Below, piece after piece: positions 1 to 6,290 of a DNA stretch of 10,881 nucleotides (the stretch's first letter is position 1; every line of letters starts with the position of its first letter). The notes beneath the pieces were generated by a model, which worked only from the letters and a program-made list of their open reading frames with translations, had not been told where the DNA came from and ran no database searches. The position numbers and the translations under genes are program-made. The DNA lies in the NCBI GenBank assembly GCA_934463175.1, contig CAKSIW010000081.1, positions 1-10,881 on the forward strand, written 5' to 3'. Source of the stretch: an uncultured Clostridia bacterium. GTDB lineage: Bacteria > Bacillota > Clostridia > Monoglobales > Monoglobaceae.

Positions 1-5
1 GTGTG

Positions 6-14
6 TGGTATAAT
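6..14 (+). promoter_or_regulatory. Extended -10 promoter element upstream of rplS
   Basis: A TG-G-TATAAT sequence, a perfect -10 hexamer with an extended TGn, sits about 90 bases before the rplS start. The -35 box would lie off the left edge, so the promoter can only be half seen. The same TGTGGTAnAAT arrangement recurs in the mutS2 promoter of this window. If real, it would give rplS and the genes behind it their own transcript, separate from the usual upstream rpsP-rimM-trmD genes. Confidence 0.55.
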
Positions 15-19
15 ATCTC

Positions 20-101
20 TGTTAATTATGGGCAGTCCTCTGTTTATGCTTTGTCTGGAAGGCATATGGCATGAATGTCTGAAAAAGAAAGGAAGAAAAA
101 A
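20..101 (+). promoter_or_regulatory. rplS 5' leader, possible L19 autoregulatory leader
   Basis: The transcript from the promoter at 6-14 would have a leader of about 80 bases. It can form a short hairpin (TATGC at 45-49 with GCATA at 62-66) shortly before the ribosome binding site at 88-95. A small L19 leader RNA is known upstream of rplS in Bacillota. I cannot match this sequence to that family's consensus by eye, so the assignment is positional inference only. Confidence 0.3.
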
Positions 102-443
102 ATGAATATTTTGGACCAGATTACACAGGAACAGATCAGAACAGATCTTCCGCAGCTTAATGTCGGCGATACGGTTCGCATTTACGTTAAGGTTAAGGAA
201 GGCAGCAGAGAAAGAATTCAGATGTTCGAGGGAACAATCATTAAGAAGAATCACGGCGGAATCCGTGAGACCTTCACTGCAAGACGCATTTCATACGGTG
301 TCGGTGTGGAAAGAACTTTCCCTGTGAATTCGCCCAACATTGACCGTATTGAGGTTTCAAGACGCGGTAAGGTAAGACGTGCTAAGCTGTATTACCTCCG
401 TGACAGAGTTGGTAAGGCTGCAAAGGTAAAAGAGAAGATTTAA
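102..443 (+). CDS. rplS: 50S ribosomal protein L19
   Basis: This is ribosomal protein L19, which lies at the interface of the 30S and 50S subunits and contributes to an intersubunit bridge. The protein starts MNILDQITQEQIRTDLP and carries the family core: NVGDTVRIYVKVKEG, a FEGTIIKK strand, and the RGKVRRAKLYYLRD region near the C-terminus. I place the start at the ATG at 102, giving 113 residues, the usual length for L19. A GGAAG ribosome binding site lies seven to eight bases upstream and the protein then begins as L19 normally does. The in-frame ATG at 75 would add a nine-residue basic leader (MSEKERKKK) and would contain that binding site, so it is unlikely. The gene is first in the visible cluster and is followed by a strong hairpin before lepB. 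Confidence 0.97.
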   Translation: MNILDQITQEQIRTDLPQLNVGDTVRIYVKVKEGSRERIQMFEGTIIKKNHGGIRETFTARRISYGVGVERTFPVNSPNIDRIEVSRRGKVRRAKLYYLRDRVGKAAKVKEKI

Positions 444-450
444 CAAGGGT

Positions 451-483
451 TACGGCGGGTATTTGTTTACAATACCTGCCGTA
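451..483 (+). terminator. Intercistronic hairpin between rplS and lepB
   Basis: Two 13-base arms (451-463 and 471-483) pair fully, with one G-U pair, around a seven-base loop. The downstream sequence is not a run of T, so this is not a standard intrinsic terminator. It more likely acts as an RNA stability or processing element, or as a partial attenuator that lowers lepB expression relative to the ribosomal protein. A second small stem (484-487 with 492-495) follows directly. The stem is seen in the sequence; the function is inferred. Confidence 0.6.
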
Positions 484-527
484 TCTGCTATCAGAACAAA
501 ATATTATATAAAAGGTGTGCTGATTGT

Positions 528-1166
528 ATGGATAACATGAATAATAATATGGAAGAAAATGAGTTAAGCTTTGAAGAAAAAGAAAAAATCGGCAAAAGGG
601 AGTATATGAAGAAGGAAATCATGGATTGGATTCAGGCGATTGTGATTGCGGTTGTTGTGTCGTTCCTTCTGAAAAACTTTGTTCTGACCCTTGCGAAGGT
701 TCAGGGCGAGTCGATGGAGCCGACGCTTCAGAATGAGGACAGACTTTATGTCAACAGACTTATGTATAAGCCCGAGAAGGGTGATATAATAATATTCAGA
801 CCGGCGTCCGACCCGAAACGTCCGTATGTGAAGAGAATTATTGCAACTGAGGGCGACACGGTGTATATTGACTTTGCAAGCGGAGAAGTATATGTGAATG
901 ACGAGCTTTTAGATGAGCCGTATATAAATGAGCCGACACATCTGACAGGGTCATATATAGAAAGCAAAATGCTTCACGGAGAATATAGCCGTGAAAAACC
1001 GATTGTTGTTGAAAAAAACAAGCTTTTTGTGATGGGAGACAACAGAAACCACAGCTCGGACAGCCGTGAAATCGGGCAGGTTCCGAAAAGTGAGATAATC
1101 GGTCATGCAATTTTCCGTTTCTGGCCGCTGACCAATGTGGGCGGTTTGGAGAAGGCTGAAGAATAA
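528..1166 (+). CDS. lepB: Signal peptidase I
   Basis: This is a type I signal peptidase (family S26), which cleaves signal peptides from exported proteins on the outer face of the cytoplasmic membrane. The 212-residue protein has a charged, Asn/Glu-rich cytoplasmic N-terminus, one membrane helix at about residues 34-54, then the catalytic domain. The Ser nucleophile is Ser62 in GESMEPT and the general base is Lys102 in YVKRIIA. Conserved boxes follow: GDTVYID, and MGDNRNHSSDSR at about 169-180. The single-helix layout and length are those of Gram-positive SipS/LepB enzymes. The start at 528 has an AAAGGTG binding site about ten bases upstream; ATGs at 537 and 549 are possible alternatives that change only the N-terminal tail. 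It lies between rplS and rbgA, 15 bases before the latter. Confidence 0.96.
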   Translation: MDNMNNNMEENELSFEEKEKIGKREYMKKEIMDWIQAIVIAVVVSFLLKNFVLTLAKVQGESMEPTLQNEDRLYVNRLMYKPEKGDIIIFRPASDPKRPYVKRIIATEGDTVYIDFASGEVYVNDELLDEPYINEPTHLTGSYIESKMLHGEYSREKPIVVEKNKLFVMGDNRNHSSDSREIGQVPKSEIIGHAIFRFWPLTNVGGLEKAEE

Positions 1167-1181
1167 AGGGAGAAAAGAGAT

Positions 1182-2039
1182 ATGGTTTTACAATGGTTTC
1201 CCGGGCATATGGCGAAAACAAGGCGTCTCATATGCGACAGTCTCAAGCTTGTTGACGTTGTGATTGAGCTTGTTGACGCGCGTCTTCCGCTGTCATCGAG
1301 AAATCCCGAAATTGACAGAATTGTGGGGAAACGCCCCCGCGTTCTGGTTCTTAACAAAAGTGATATTGCAGACCCCGAGGCAAACAGGGCGTGGCTGAAA
1401 TACTTTGAAGAGTGCGGCTGCTGTGCAATTCTTGCGGACAGTCTTTCGGGGAAAGGCATAAAAAGCCTTGACACGGCAATTGAAGAGGTGCTCCGTGAAA
1501 AGCTGGAGCGTGAACAAGAGAAGGGAATGCAGCGCCGTGCAGTCAGAATGCTGGTTGTCGGCATTCCGAATGTCGGAAAGTCATCATTCATAAACCGTCT
1601 TGCAGGAAGAGCTGCGGCAAAGGTCGGCGACCGTCCGGGGGTTACAACGGCAAAGCAATGGATCAGACTGAGCGGACGATATGAGCTTCTTGACACGCCG
1701 GGGATTTTGTGGCCGAAGTTTGAGGATCCCGAGGTCGCAAAAAGAATTGCGTATACGGGCGGGATAAAAGATGAAATTATGGACGTTGAGGAGCTTGCGT
1801 TTCATTTAACAGGTTTCCTGAGGGAGAACTATGCGGAGCTGCTTGCTGAAAGGTTTAAAATAACCGAGGATATTGATTCATATGATGACTATGAGCTGAT
1901 GGAGCTGATAGCCAAAAAACGCGGCTGCATTATGTCGGGCGGAAGGACGGACATGCTCAGAGTGTCGAATCTGATTCTGGACGAATTCAGAGCGGCGAAA
2001 ATCGGACGGATTACTCTTGAACTGCCGCCGCGGAAATAA
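1182..2039 (+). CDS. rbgA: Ribosome biogenesis GTPase RbgA (YlqF)
   Basis: RbgA is a circularly permuted GTPase needed for late assembly of the 50S subunit in Bacillus. The 285-residue protein opens with the family hallmark WFPGHMAK. Its GTPase motifs come in permuted order: G4 NKSD at 58-61, a G5-like SLSGKG stretch near 87-92, then G1 GIPNVGKSS at 127-135, G2 threonine in PGVTT near 152-156, and G3 DTPG at 171-174. The C-terminal third is the helical ANTAR-like RNA-binding part. An AAGGGAG binding site (1166-1172) precedes the ATG and begins at the last base of the lepB stop. Placement beside rplS fits, since both concern the large subunit. Confidence 0.96.
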   Translation: MVLQWFPGHMAKTRRLICDSLKLVDVVIELVDARLPLSSRNPEIDRIVGKRPRVLVLNKSDIADPEANRAWLKYFEECGCCAILADSLSGKGIKSLDTAIEEVLREKLEREQEKGMQRRAVRMLVVGIPNVGKSSFINRLAGRAAAKVGDRPGVTTAKQWIRLSGRYELLDTPGILWPKFEDPEVAKRIAYTGGIKDEIMDVEELAFHLTGFLRENYAELLAERFKITEDIDSYDDYELMELIAKKRGCIMSGGRTDMLRVSNLILDEFRAAKIGRITLELPPRK

Positions 2040-2063
2040 CGGAAAAACGGAACTGCACGGAAA

Positions 2064-2127
2064 TCTCTGCCGGCGGCTTGGCATGTCATGCAAAATGCGG
2101 CAGGGTATGTGCGGTTCTTTATTTTTT
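2064..2127 (+). other. Structured leader between rbgA and rnhB
   Basis: The roughly 104-base gap before rnhB contains an outer stem (CTGCCG at 2067-2072 with CGGCAG at 2098-2103). Inside it is a compact palindrome (GCATG at 2081-2085, one base, CATGC at 2087-2091). A T-rich stretch (2117-2126) follows about a dozen bases later. The spacing is too long for a textbook terminator, but a read-through attenuator or mRNA stability element is possible. Confidence 0.3.
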
Positions 2128-2143
2128 GACGGAGGTGTTTCCA

Positions 2144-2746
2144 TTGAAGGAAATTGAAAATGAGCTTTACGGAAAAGGGTTTGATTTTGTTGCCGGAATT
2201 GACGAGGCAGGAAGAGGACCTCTGGCGGGGCCTGTGTGCGCGGCAGCGGTTATACTGCCCAAGGACGCGGTGATTGAGGGGATAAATGATTCAAAAAAGC
2301 TTTCGCCGAAAAAACGGGACAAGCTGTTTGATGAAATCATCGGCTGTGCGGTTGCATATTCCGTTGAGTTTGTGTCGCCCGAGGTGATAGACAGCATAAA
2401 CATTAAGCAGGCAACAAGCCTTGCAATGCACAACGCATTGGCAAATCTTGATGTGCCGGCGGATTTTGTAATTATAGACGGAAATGATAATATACCCTAT
2501 GATATACCGTACAGATATGTCATAAAAGGTGATGCTAAATCTCAAAGCATTGCTGCGGCGTCCATTCTTGCAAAGGTGAGCAGGGACAGGTTCATGACCG
2601 ACCTTGCGGCGGAATATCCCGAATATGTGTTTGAAAAGCATAAAGGCTACGGAACGAAGCTGCATATTGAGATGATAAGAAAATACGGAGTGTCGGCGGT
2701 TCACCGAAAATCGTTTATGACGGCAAAGGTTTTGGGGACGGAATGA
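2144..2746 (+). CDS. rnhB: Ribonuclease HII
   Basis: RNase HII cuts the RNA strand of RNA-DNA hybrids and starts removal of single ribonucleotides from DNA. The TTG at 2144 is chosen as the start because a GGAGGTG site (2131-2137) stands eight bases upstream. This gives 200 residues, close to the 198 of the E. coli enzyme. An in-frame ATG at 2078 would add 22 residues, but it has no binding site and lies in a predicted RNA stem. Counting from the TTG, the four acidic active-site residues are visible: Asp20 and Glu21 in GIDEAGRGPLAGP, Asp112 in IIDGN, and Asp130 in KGDAKSQSIAAASILAKVSRD-type sequence. HKGYGT near 166-171 is also typical. The stop overlaps the next start (ATGA), implying translational coupling to the YraN gene. 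Confidence 0.94.
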   Translation: MKEIENELYGKGFDFVAGIDEAGRGPLAGPVCAAAVILPKDAVIEGINDSKKLSPKKRDKLFDEIIGCAVAYSVEFVSPEVIDSINIKQATSLAMHNALANLDVPADFVIIDGNDNIPYDIPYRYVIKGDAKSQSIAAASILAKVSRDRFMTDLAAEYPEYVFEKHKGYGTKLHIEMIRKYGVSAVHRKSFMTAKVLGTE

Positions 2747-3129
2747 TGAAAATCGGAATGAGAAACAAAATCAGCGGTATGTGCGGAGAGGATGCGGCAT
2801 GTCTGCTGCTGAAGAAGAGCGGACATAAAATCATTGAACGCAATTACAGAAACAGATACGGCGAAATTGACATAATTGCAAGGTGCGGTGAAGACATTGT
2901 TTTTGCTGAGGTCAAGACACGCAGCTCCGACGCATTCGGAACGCCTGCGGAGGCGGTCACATATTATAAAAAACAGAGGATTGTCAGAGCCGCGATGAAA
3001 TATATTGCCGATAATAACGTTGATTTGAATGTCCGCTTTGATGTTGTTGAGGTCTATGGAGTGTTTGACGGTGCGGAGTTTCACGCGGAGAAAATCAATC
3101 ATCTGAAAAACGTGTTCACGGAGGTATAA
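2743..3129 (+). CDS. yraN: UPF0102 / YraN family nuclease-like protein
   Basis: This 128-residue protein belongs to the YraN (UPF0102) family, which has a restriction-endonuclease-like fold but no settled cellular role. A link to DNA repair or processing is often suggested. The family signature is clear: GEDAACLLLKKSGHKIIERNYR near 15-36, then GEID (40-43) and FAEVKTRSS (54-62), which supply the Glu, Asp and Glu-x-Lys of the nuclease-type core. An FGTPAEAV stretch follows. The start overlaps the rnhB stop by four bases. The ATG at 2746 or that at 2758 could also serve, the latter giving an N-terminus (MRNKISGMCGED) closer to family average. rnhB-yraN adjacency is common in bacteria. Confidence 0.9.
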   Translation: MMKIGMRNKISGMCGEDAACLLLKKSGHKIIERNYRNRYGEIDIIARCGEDIVFAEVKTRSSDAFGTPAEAVTYYKKQRIVRAAMKYIADNNVDLNVRFDVVEVYGVFDGAEFHAEKINHLKNVFTEV

Positions 3130-3132
3130 CCG

Positions 3133-4089
3133 ATGGATTATACGATTTTTGATGCGCATTGCGATACGCTGTCAAAGCTGACGGATTTTGGCGGCGGACT
3201 GGAGAATAACAGCTTTCACGTTGATTTGGAACGGATTGGCAAATATCAGGGCGGATATGTTCAGGTTTTTGCGGCATTTGTGGATAAGATGAATTCAAAG
3301 GTGCCGCCGCTTCAAAGGGTAATTTCGCTTGCGGATACATATTTTCGGGAGATTGAAAAAAACAGCGCAGGTATTGCTCATTGCGAGACGGGAAGTGACA
3401 TTGAAAATGCGCTGAAGCAAGGGAAATGTGCCGCGGTTTTAAGCGTTGAGGGCGGTGAGGTTCTTGAGGGAAGAATTGAGAATCTGAGGATTCTCAGCCG
3501 TCTCGGGGTCAGAGCCATGACGCTGACGTGGAACTATTCAAACGAGCTTTGTGACGGAGTCGGAGAGGTGCGCGGTGCCGGTCTCACAGAATTTGGAAAA
3601 AAAGTTGTTTCGGAAATGAACAGATTGGGAATGATAATAGATGTGTCACACATTTCCGTCAAAGGGTTTTGGGACGTTATTGAGACAAGCAGATGTCCGA
3701 TTGCCGCAACCCATTCAAATGCATATGCACTTAAAGCACACCCGAGAAACCTGAGCGATGAACAGATAAAGGCGATTATAGAAAACGGCGGAGTTATCGG
3801 TGCCAGCATATATCCCGAGTTTGTCTCGGACGGTGTGTGCCGTGCGGCGGATATTATTCGGCATATTGAGCATATTCTGGCTTTGGGCGGAGAGGAAAAT
3901 GTCGGATTTGGCAGCGATTTTGACGGAATTGACCGCACGCCCGATGATATACGCGGAGCGGAGGAAATGTACCGTCTGATTGACGAAATGCTCAGACTCG
4001 GATATTCGGAAACGGTGATAAAGAAAATTACAGCTGAGAATTTTCTCAGACTTTTTGACGCCGCTGCCGACTCAAAAATACGGGCATGA
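3133..4089 (+). CDS. Membrane dipeptidase family (M19) metallopeptidase
   Basis: This is an M19 family zinc peptidase, related to renal dipeptidase, which hydrolyses dipeptides, including ones with a D-residue. The expected metal ligands are visible: His9 and Asp11 in FDAHCDT, Glu106 in SVEGGE, His173 in DVSHIS, His194 in THSNA, and an Asp of GSDFDGI (262 or 264). The length of 318 residues is normal, and I see no signal peptide or membrane anchor, so it is probably cytoplasmic as in most bacterial members. The start has a GGAGGT site (3120-3125) that overlaps the end of the preceding gene. Only three bases separate the two genes, so it is probably co-transcribed. The true substrate cannot be read from the sequence. 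Confidence 0.9.
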   Translation: MDYTIFDAHCDTLSKLTDFGGGLENNSFHVDLERIGKYQGGYVQVFAAFVDKMNSKVPPLQRVISLADTYFREIEKNSAGIAHCETGSDIENALKQGKCAAVLSVEGGEVLEGRIENLRILSRLGVRAMTLTWNYSNELCDGVGEVRGAGLTEFGKKVVSEMNRLGMIIDVSHISVKGFWDVIETSRCPIAATHSNAYALKAHPRNLSDEQIKAIIENGGVIGASIYPEFVSDGVCRAADIIRHIEHILALGGEENVGFGSDFDGIDRTPDDIRGAEEMYRLIDEMLRLGYSETVIKKITAENFLRLFDAAADSKIRA

Positions 4090-4103
4090 CGGGCGGCTTT
4101 TTT
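4060..4103 (+). terminator. Probable terminator of the rplS-dipeptidase cluster
   Basis: GCCGC at 4060-4064 can pair with GCGGC at 4093-4097, with an inner CCG/CGG pairing (4067-4069 with 4081-4083). The outer stem is followed at once by six T (4098-4103). The left arm lies within the end of the dipeptidase gene and the stem has interior mismatches, so it is weaker than a classic terminator, but a new promoter begins just downstream. Confidence 0.5.
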
Positions 4104-4106
4104 GTG

Positions 4107-4133
4107 AATTATATTGAAATTTTCATTATAATT
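4107..4133. repeat. 27-bp imperfect palindrome upstream of the aminotransferase promoter
   Basis: Two 13-base arms (4107-4119 and 4121-4133) surround a single central T and match at 12 of 13 positions; only 4114/4126 fails. The palindrome ends ten bases before the -35 box of the next promoter, a typical place for a regulator site. It is very AT-rich, so some symmetry can arise by chance. Its right half contains AATTTTCA (4118-4125), the left half of the CodY consensus, but the right half-site is poor. Confidence 0.45.
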
Positions 4134-4143
4134 GAAAAAAGTC

Positions 4144-4172
4144 TTGAAATTTGCCCGAATTTGTATTAAAAT
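4144..4172 (+). promoter_or_regulatory. Sigma-A-type promoter of the aminotransferase-proC unit
   Basis: TTGAAA (4144-4149) and TAAAAT (4167-4172) are separated by exactly 17 bases, each hexamer differing from consensus at one position or two. Transcription would begin near 4179, giving a leader of about 30 bases before the binding site and ATG at 4211. Confidence 0.75.
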
Positions 4173-4210
4173 TAAATTTATTAATATTTTATGTCTTCGG
4201 GGGGATTACG

Positions 4211-5407
4211 ATGCAAGCATATATTTCAGAAAAAGCAAAGGGGGTCAGTCCGTCTCCGACACTGTTTCTTGACGCAAAGTATAAGCAGATGAAAAAACAG
4301 GGTATTCCTGTTGTCGGCTTCGGTGCGGGAGAGCCTGACTTTGAAACGCCCGACAACGTGAAGGACGCGGCAATTAAAGCAATACGCGACGGCTTCACTC
4401 GATATACGCCCGCATCGGGAACACTGGAGCTGAAGCAGGCTATTTGTGCTAAGCTTAAAAGGGATTCGGGGCTTGATTATGCGCCCGAAAATATTGTTGT
4501 CAGCAACGGCGGAAAGCATTCACTGACAAATGTTTTCATGGCAATATGCGAGCCGGGCGATGAGGTTATTATACCTGCGCCGTATTGGGTCAGTTATCCC
4601 GAAATGGTGAAAATGGCGGACGGCGTTCCGGTGTTTTTAAACACAACCGAGGAGAGCAGTTTTAAGTTTTCCGCACAGGAGCTTGAATCGCACATAACAC
4701 CCAAGACGCGCGCTCTGATTCTCAACACGCCGAGTAATCCGACAGGTATGGTATATACACGTGCGGAGCTTGAACAAATTGCTGAGATTGCGGTGAAGCA
4801 CAATATATATGTTGTGTTCGACGAGATTTATGAAAAGCTTGTGTATGAGGGAGTTCATGTTAACATTGCGACTCTTGGGGAGAAGATAAAGGAACTCACG
4901 ATTGTTGTGAACGGTATGGCTAAGGCATACGCAATGACGGGCTGGAGAATCGGTTATACGGCGTCAAATGCCGCGGTTGCAAAGGCGATGTCAAACATTC
5001 AGAGCCACGCAACCTCAAATCCGAACTCAATTGCCCAGGCGGCGTCCGTTGAGGCACTGAACGGCGATCAGAGCTCGGTTGCGATGATGAGAGCGGAATA
5101 TATTAAGCGCAGAGATTATATGGTTGAGAGAATAAACTCAATTGACGGCATAAGCTGCCGTGAGCCGCACGGTGCTTTTTATGTGTTCATGAACGTGAAG
5201 GAACTGCTCGGAATGGAGCATTACGGCAAGATGATAAACACGGCGAGTGAGCTGTGCGATGATATTCTTGACAGAGCGCTGGTTGCGCTTGTTCCGAGCG
5301 AGGGCTTTGGAATTGACGGCTATGTGAGACTGTCGTATGCGACCTCAATGGATACAATCCGCGAGGGGCTTGACAGAATTGAAAAATATATTAAAGGCGA
5401 ATATTAA
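4211..5407 (+). CDS. Class I aminotransferase, aspartate aminotransferase type
   Basis: This is a fold-type I PLP aminotransferase of the I-gamma aspartate aminotransferase group (AspB-like of Bacillus). It most likely interconverts aspartate/2-oxoglutarate and oxaloacetate/glutamate in the cytoplasm. Visible marks in its 398 residues are GAGEPDFETP at 38-47, Asn175 in NTPSNPTG, Asp204 and Tyr207 in VFDEIYE, the PLP-binding Lys238 in NGMAKAYAMTGWRIGY, and an Arg in YVRLSYA near the C-terminus for the substrate carboxylate. The start at 4211 has a G-rich binding site (4199-4204). A longer reading from a TTG at 4151 would extend into the promoter and adds an un-family-like tail. The residue before Lys238 is Ala where Ser is usual. 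proC follows after 14 bases. Exact substrate preference is uncertain; tyrosine or other side activity is possible. Confidence 0.9.
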   Translation: MQAYISEKAKGVSPSPTLFLDAKYKQMKKQGIPVVGFGAGEPDFETPDNVKDAAIKAIRDGFTRYTPASGTLELKQAICAKLKRDSGLDYAPENIVVSNGGKHSLTNVFMAICEPGDEVIIPAPYWVSYPEMVKMADGVPVFLNTTEESSFKFSAQELESHITPKTRALILNTPSNPTGMVYTRAELEQIAEIAVKHNIYVVFDEIYEKLVYEGVHVNIATLGEKIKELTIVVNGMAKAYAMTGWRIGYTASNAAVAKAMSNIQSHATSNPNSIAQAASVEALNGDQSSVAMMRAEYIKRRDYMVERINSIDGISCREPHGAFYVFMNVKELLGMEHYGKMINTASELCDDILDRALVALVPSEGFGIDGYVRLSYATSMDTIREGLDRIEKYIKGEY

Positions 5408-5421
5408 AAAGGAGTGTTGAC

Positions 5422-6216
5422 GTGAATATTGGTATAATCGGTTCGGGAAACATGGCATCGGCACTGGCAGGCGGTTTGATTTCATCAGGCATAATCAGAC
5501 CCGATGAGCTTTCAATGAGCGATAAATCGGAAGGCAAACTGGCTGTTTGGCAGAAGAATGGGGTGTTCACAACCGAGGACAACAAAGAGGTTCTGGCGCA
5601 CAGCGATATTGTTATTTTTGCGGTTAAACCGAATGTTCTGCCTTGTGTTCTTGAGGAAGCAAAGGAGTTTGCGGAAGACCGGATTTTCATTTCGATTGCC
5701 GCAGGCTTTGAAATATCAAAAATTGAGGAAAGCCTCGGAAGGACTGCGAAAATTGTGAGAGCCATGCCGAACACTCCTGCAAGAGTGAACTGCGGCATGA
5801 CGGTCATTGCTCCGAACGGAAGTGTTTCCGCGTCCGAGGTCAAAGAGGTTGAAAAAATCCTTTCAAGCGTCGGAGAGGTTATTGTTCTTGAAGAAAAGTA
5901 TATTAATGCTGCAACCGCGGTTCACGGCAGCAGTCCGGCATATATATATATGCTGATTGACGCAATGGCGGACGGCGCGGTGAAGCACGGAATCCCCAAA
6001 AGCATTGCACTCAGACTTGCGGCAAAGGCGGTTGAGGGGTCGGCTAAGATGGTGCTTGAAAGCGGAGAACACCCGCAAAAGCTCAAAGACGATGTGTGTT
6101 CGCCGGGAGGAACAACGATTGCGGCTGTTTGCGAACTGGAGAGAACGGGATTTTCTTCTTCTGTTCAGCAGGCGATTGACGCTTGTGTTGAAAAAGCCGA
6201 CAGCATGTCAAAATAG
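5422..6216 (+). CDS. proC: Pyrroline-5-carboxylate reductase
   Basis: ProC reduces 1-pyrroline-5-carboxylate to proline with NAD(P)H, the last step of proline synthesis. The 264-residue protein starts with a Rossmann dinucleotide site (GIIGSGNMASALAGG, residues 4-18) and continues with FAVKPNVLP (66-74), SIAAG (91-95) and AMPNTPA (114-120). It ends in the helical dimerisation domain with GSSPAYIY (169-176) and the family signature DDVCSPGGTTIAAV (223-236). Length is normal. Translation begins at a GTG, with an AAGGAG site (5409-5414) seven bases upstream. It is evidently co-transcribed with the aminotransferase; glutamate-family amino-acid metabolism links the two. The gene ends in a run of seven T. 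Confidence 0.96.
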   Translation: MNIGIIGSGNMASALAGGLISSGIIRPDELSMSDKSEGKLAVWQKNGVFTTEDNKEVLAHSDIVIFAVKPNVLPCVLEEAKEFAEDRIFISIAAGFEISKIEESLGRTAKIVRAMPNTPARVNCGMTVIAPNGSVSASEVKEVEKILSSVGEVIVLEEKYINAATAVHGSSPAYIYMLIDAMADGAVKHGIPKSIALRLAAKAVEGSAKMVLESGEHPQKLKDDVCSPGGTTIAAVCELERTGFSSSVQQAIDACVEKADSMSK

Positions 6217-6223
6217 TTTTTTT
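6176..6223 (+). terminator. Possible weak terminator at the end of proC
   Basis: TTGAC (6176-6180) pairs with GTCAA (6207-6211), and an inner GTTG/CGAC pairing is possible. After a short gap that holds the stop codon come seven T (6217-6223). The stem is AT-rich and broken and lies mostly inside the proC coding end, so it may only be partly effective. It would separate proC from spoIIM. Confidence 0.35.
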
Positions 6224-6251
6224 CATAAAACGAGGGCTTGTTTCATAATTA
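6223..6251 (+). promoter_or_regulatory. Candidate sigma-E-like promoter of spoIIM
   Basis: TCATAAA (6223-6229) and CATAATTA (6244-6251) are 14 bases apart, resembling the sigma-E pattern of an ATA-containing -35 and a CATAnnnT -10. The CATA core is exact, but the rest of the -10 is poor. Both boxes also fall in a direct repeat TTTCATAA (6221-6228 and 6241-6248) spaced by 20 bases. spoIIM of Bacillus is sigma-E dependent, which supports but does not prove this reading. Confidence 0.35.
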
Positions 6252-6252
6252 T

Positions 6253-6273
6253 GTAAATAGATAAGCTATTTAC
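6253..6273. repeat. Perfect 8-bp inverted repeat before spoIIM
   Basis: GTAAATAG (6253-6260) and CTATTTAC (6266-6273) are exact reverse complements around five bases. The pair ends two bases before the spoIIM ribosome binding site (AAGGGAG, 6275-6281). It could be a protein-binding operator at the start of transcription, or a hairpin in the leader that influences translation. Confidence 0.5.
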
Positions 6274-6290
6274 GAAGGGAGAAACGGGCT

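Noticed and set aside
1103..1696. Minus-strand open frame of 197 codons across lepB and rbgA.
   Set aside because: It is the antisense shadow of two clearly conserved genes, and its low-complexity Ser/Arg-rich translation resembles no family.
4127..4132. TATAAT hexamer as an additional promoter -10.
   Set aside because: No good -35 lies at a suitable distance, and the hexamer is part of the palindrome arm; the promoter at 4144-4172 is much better.
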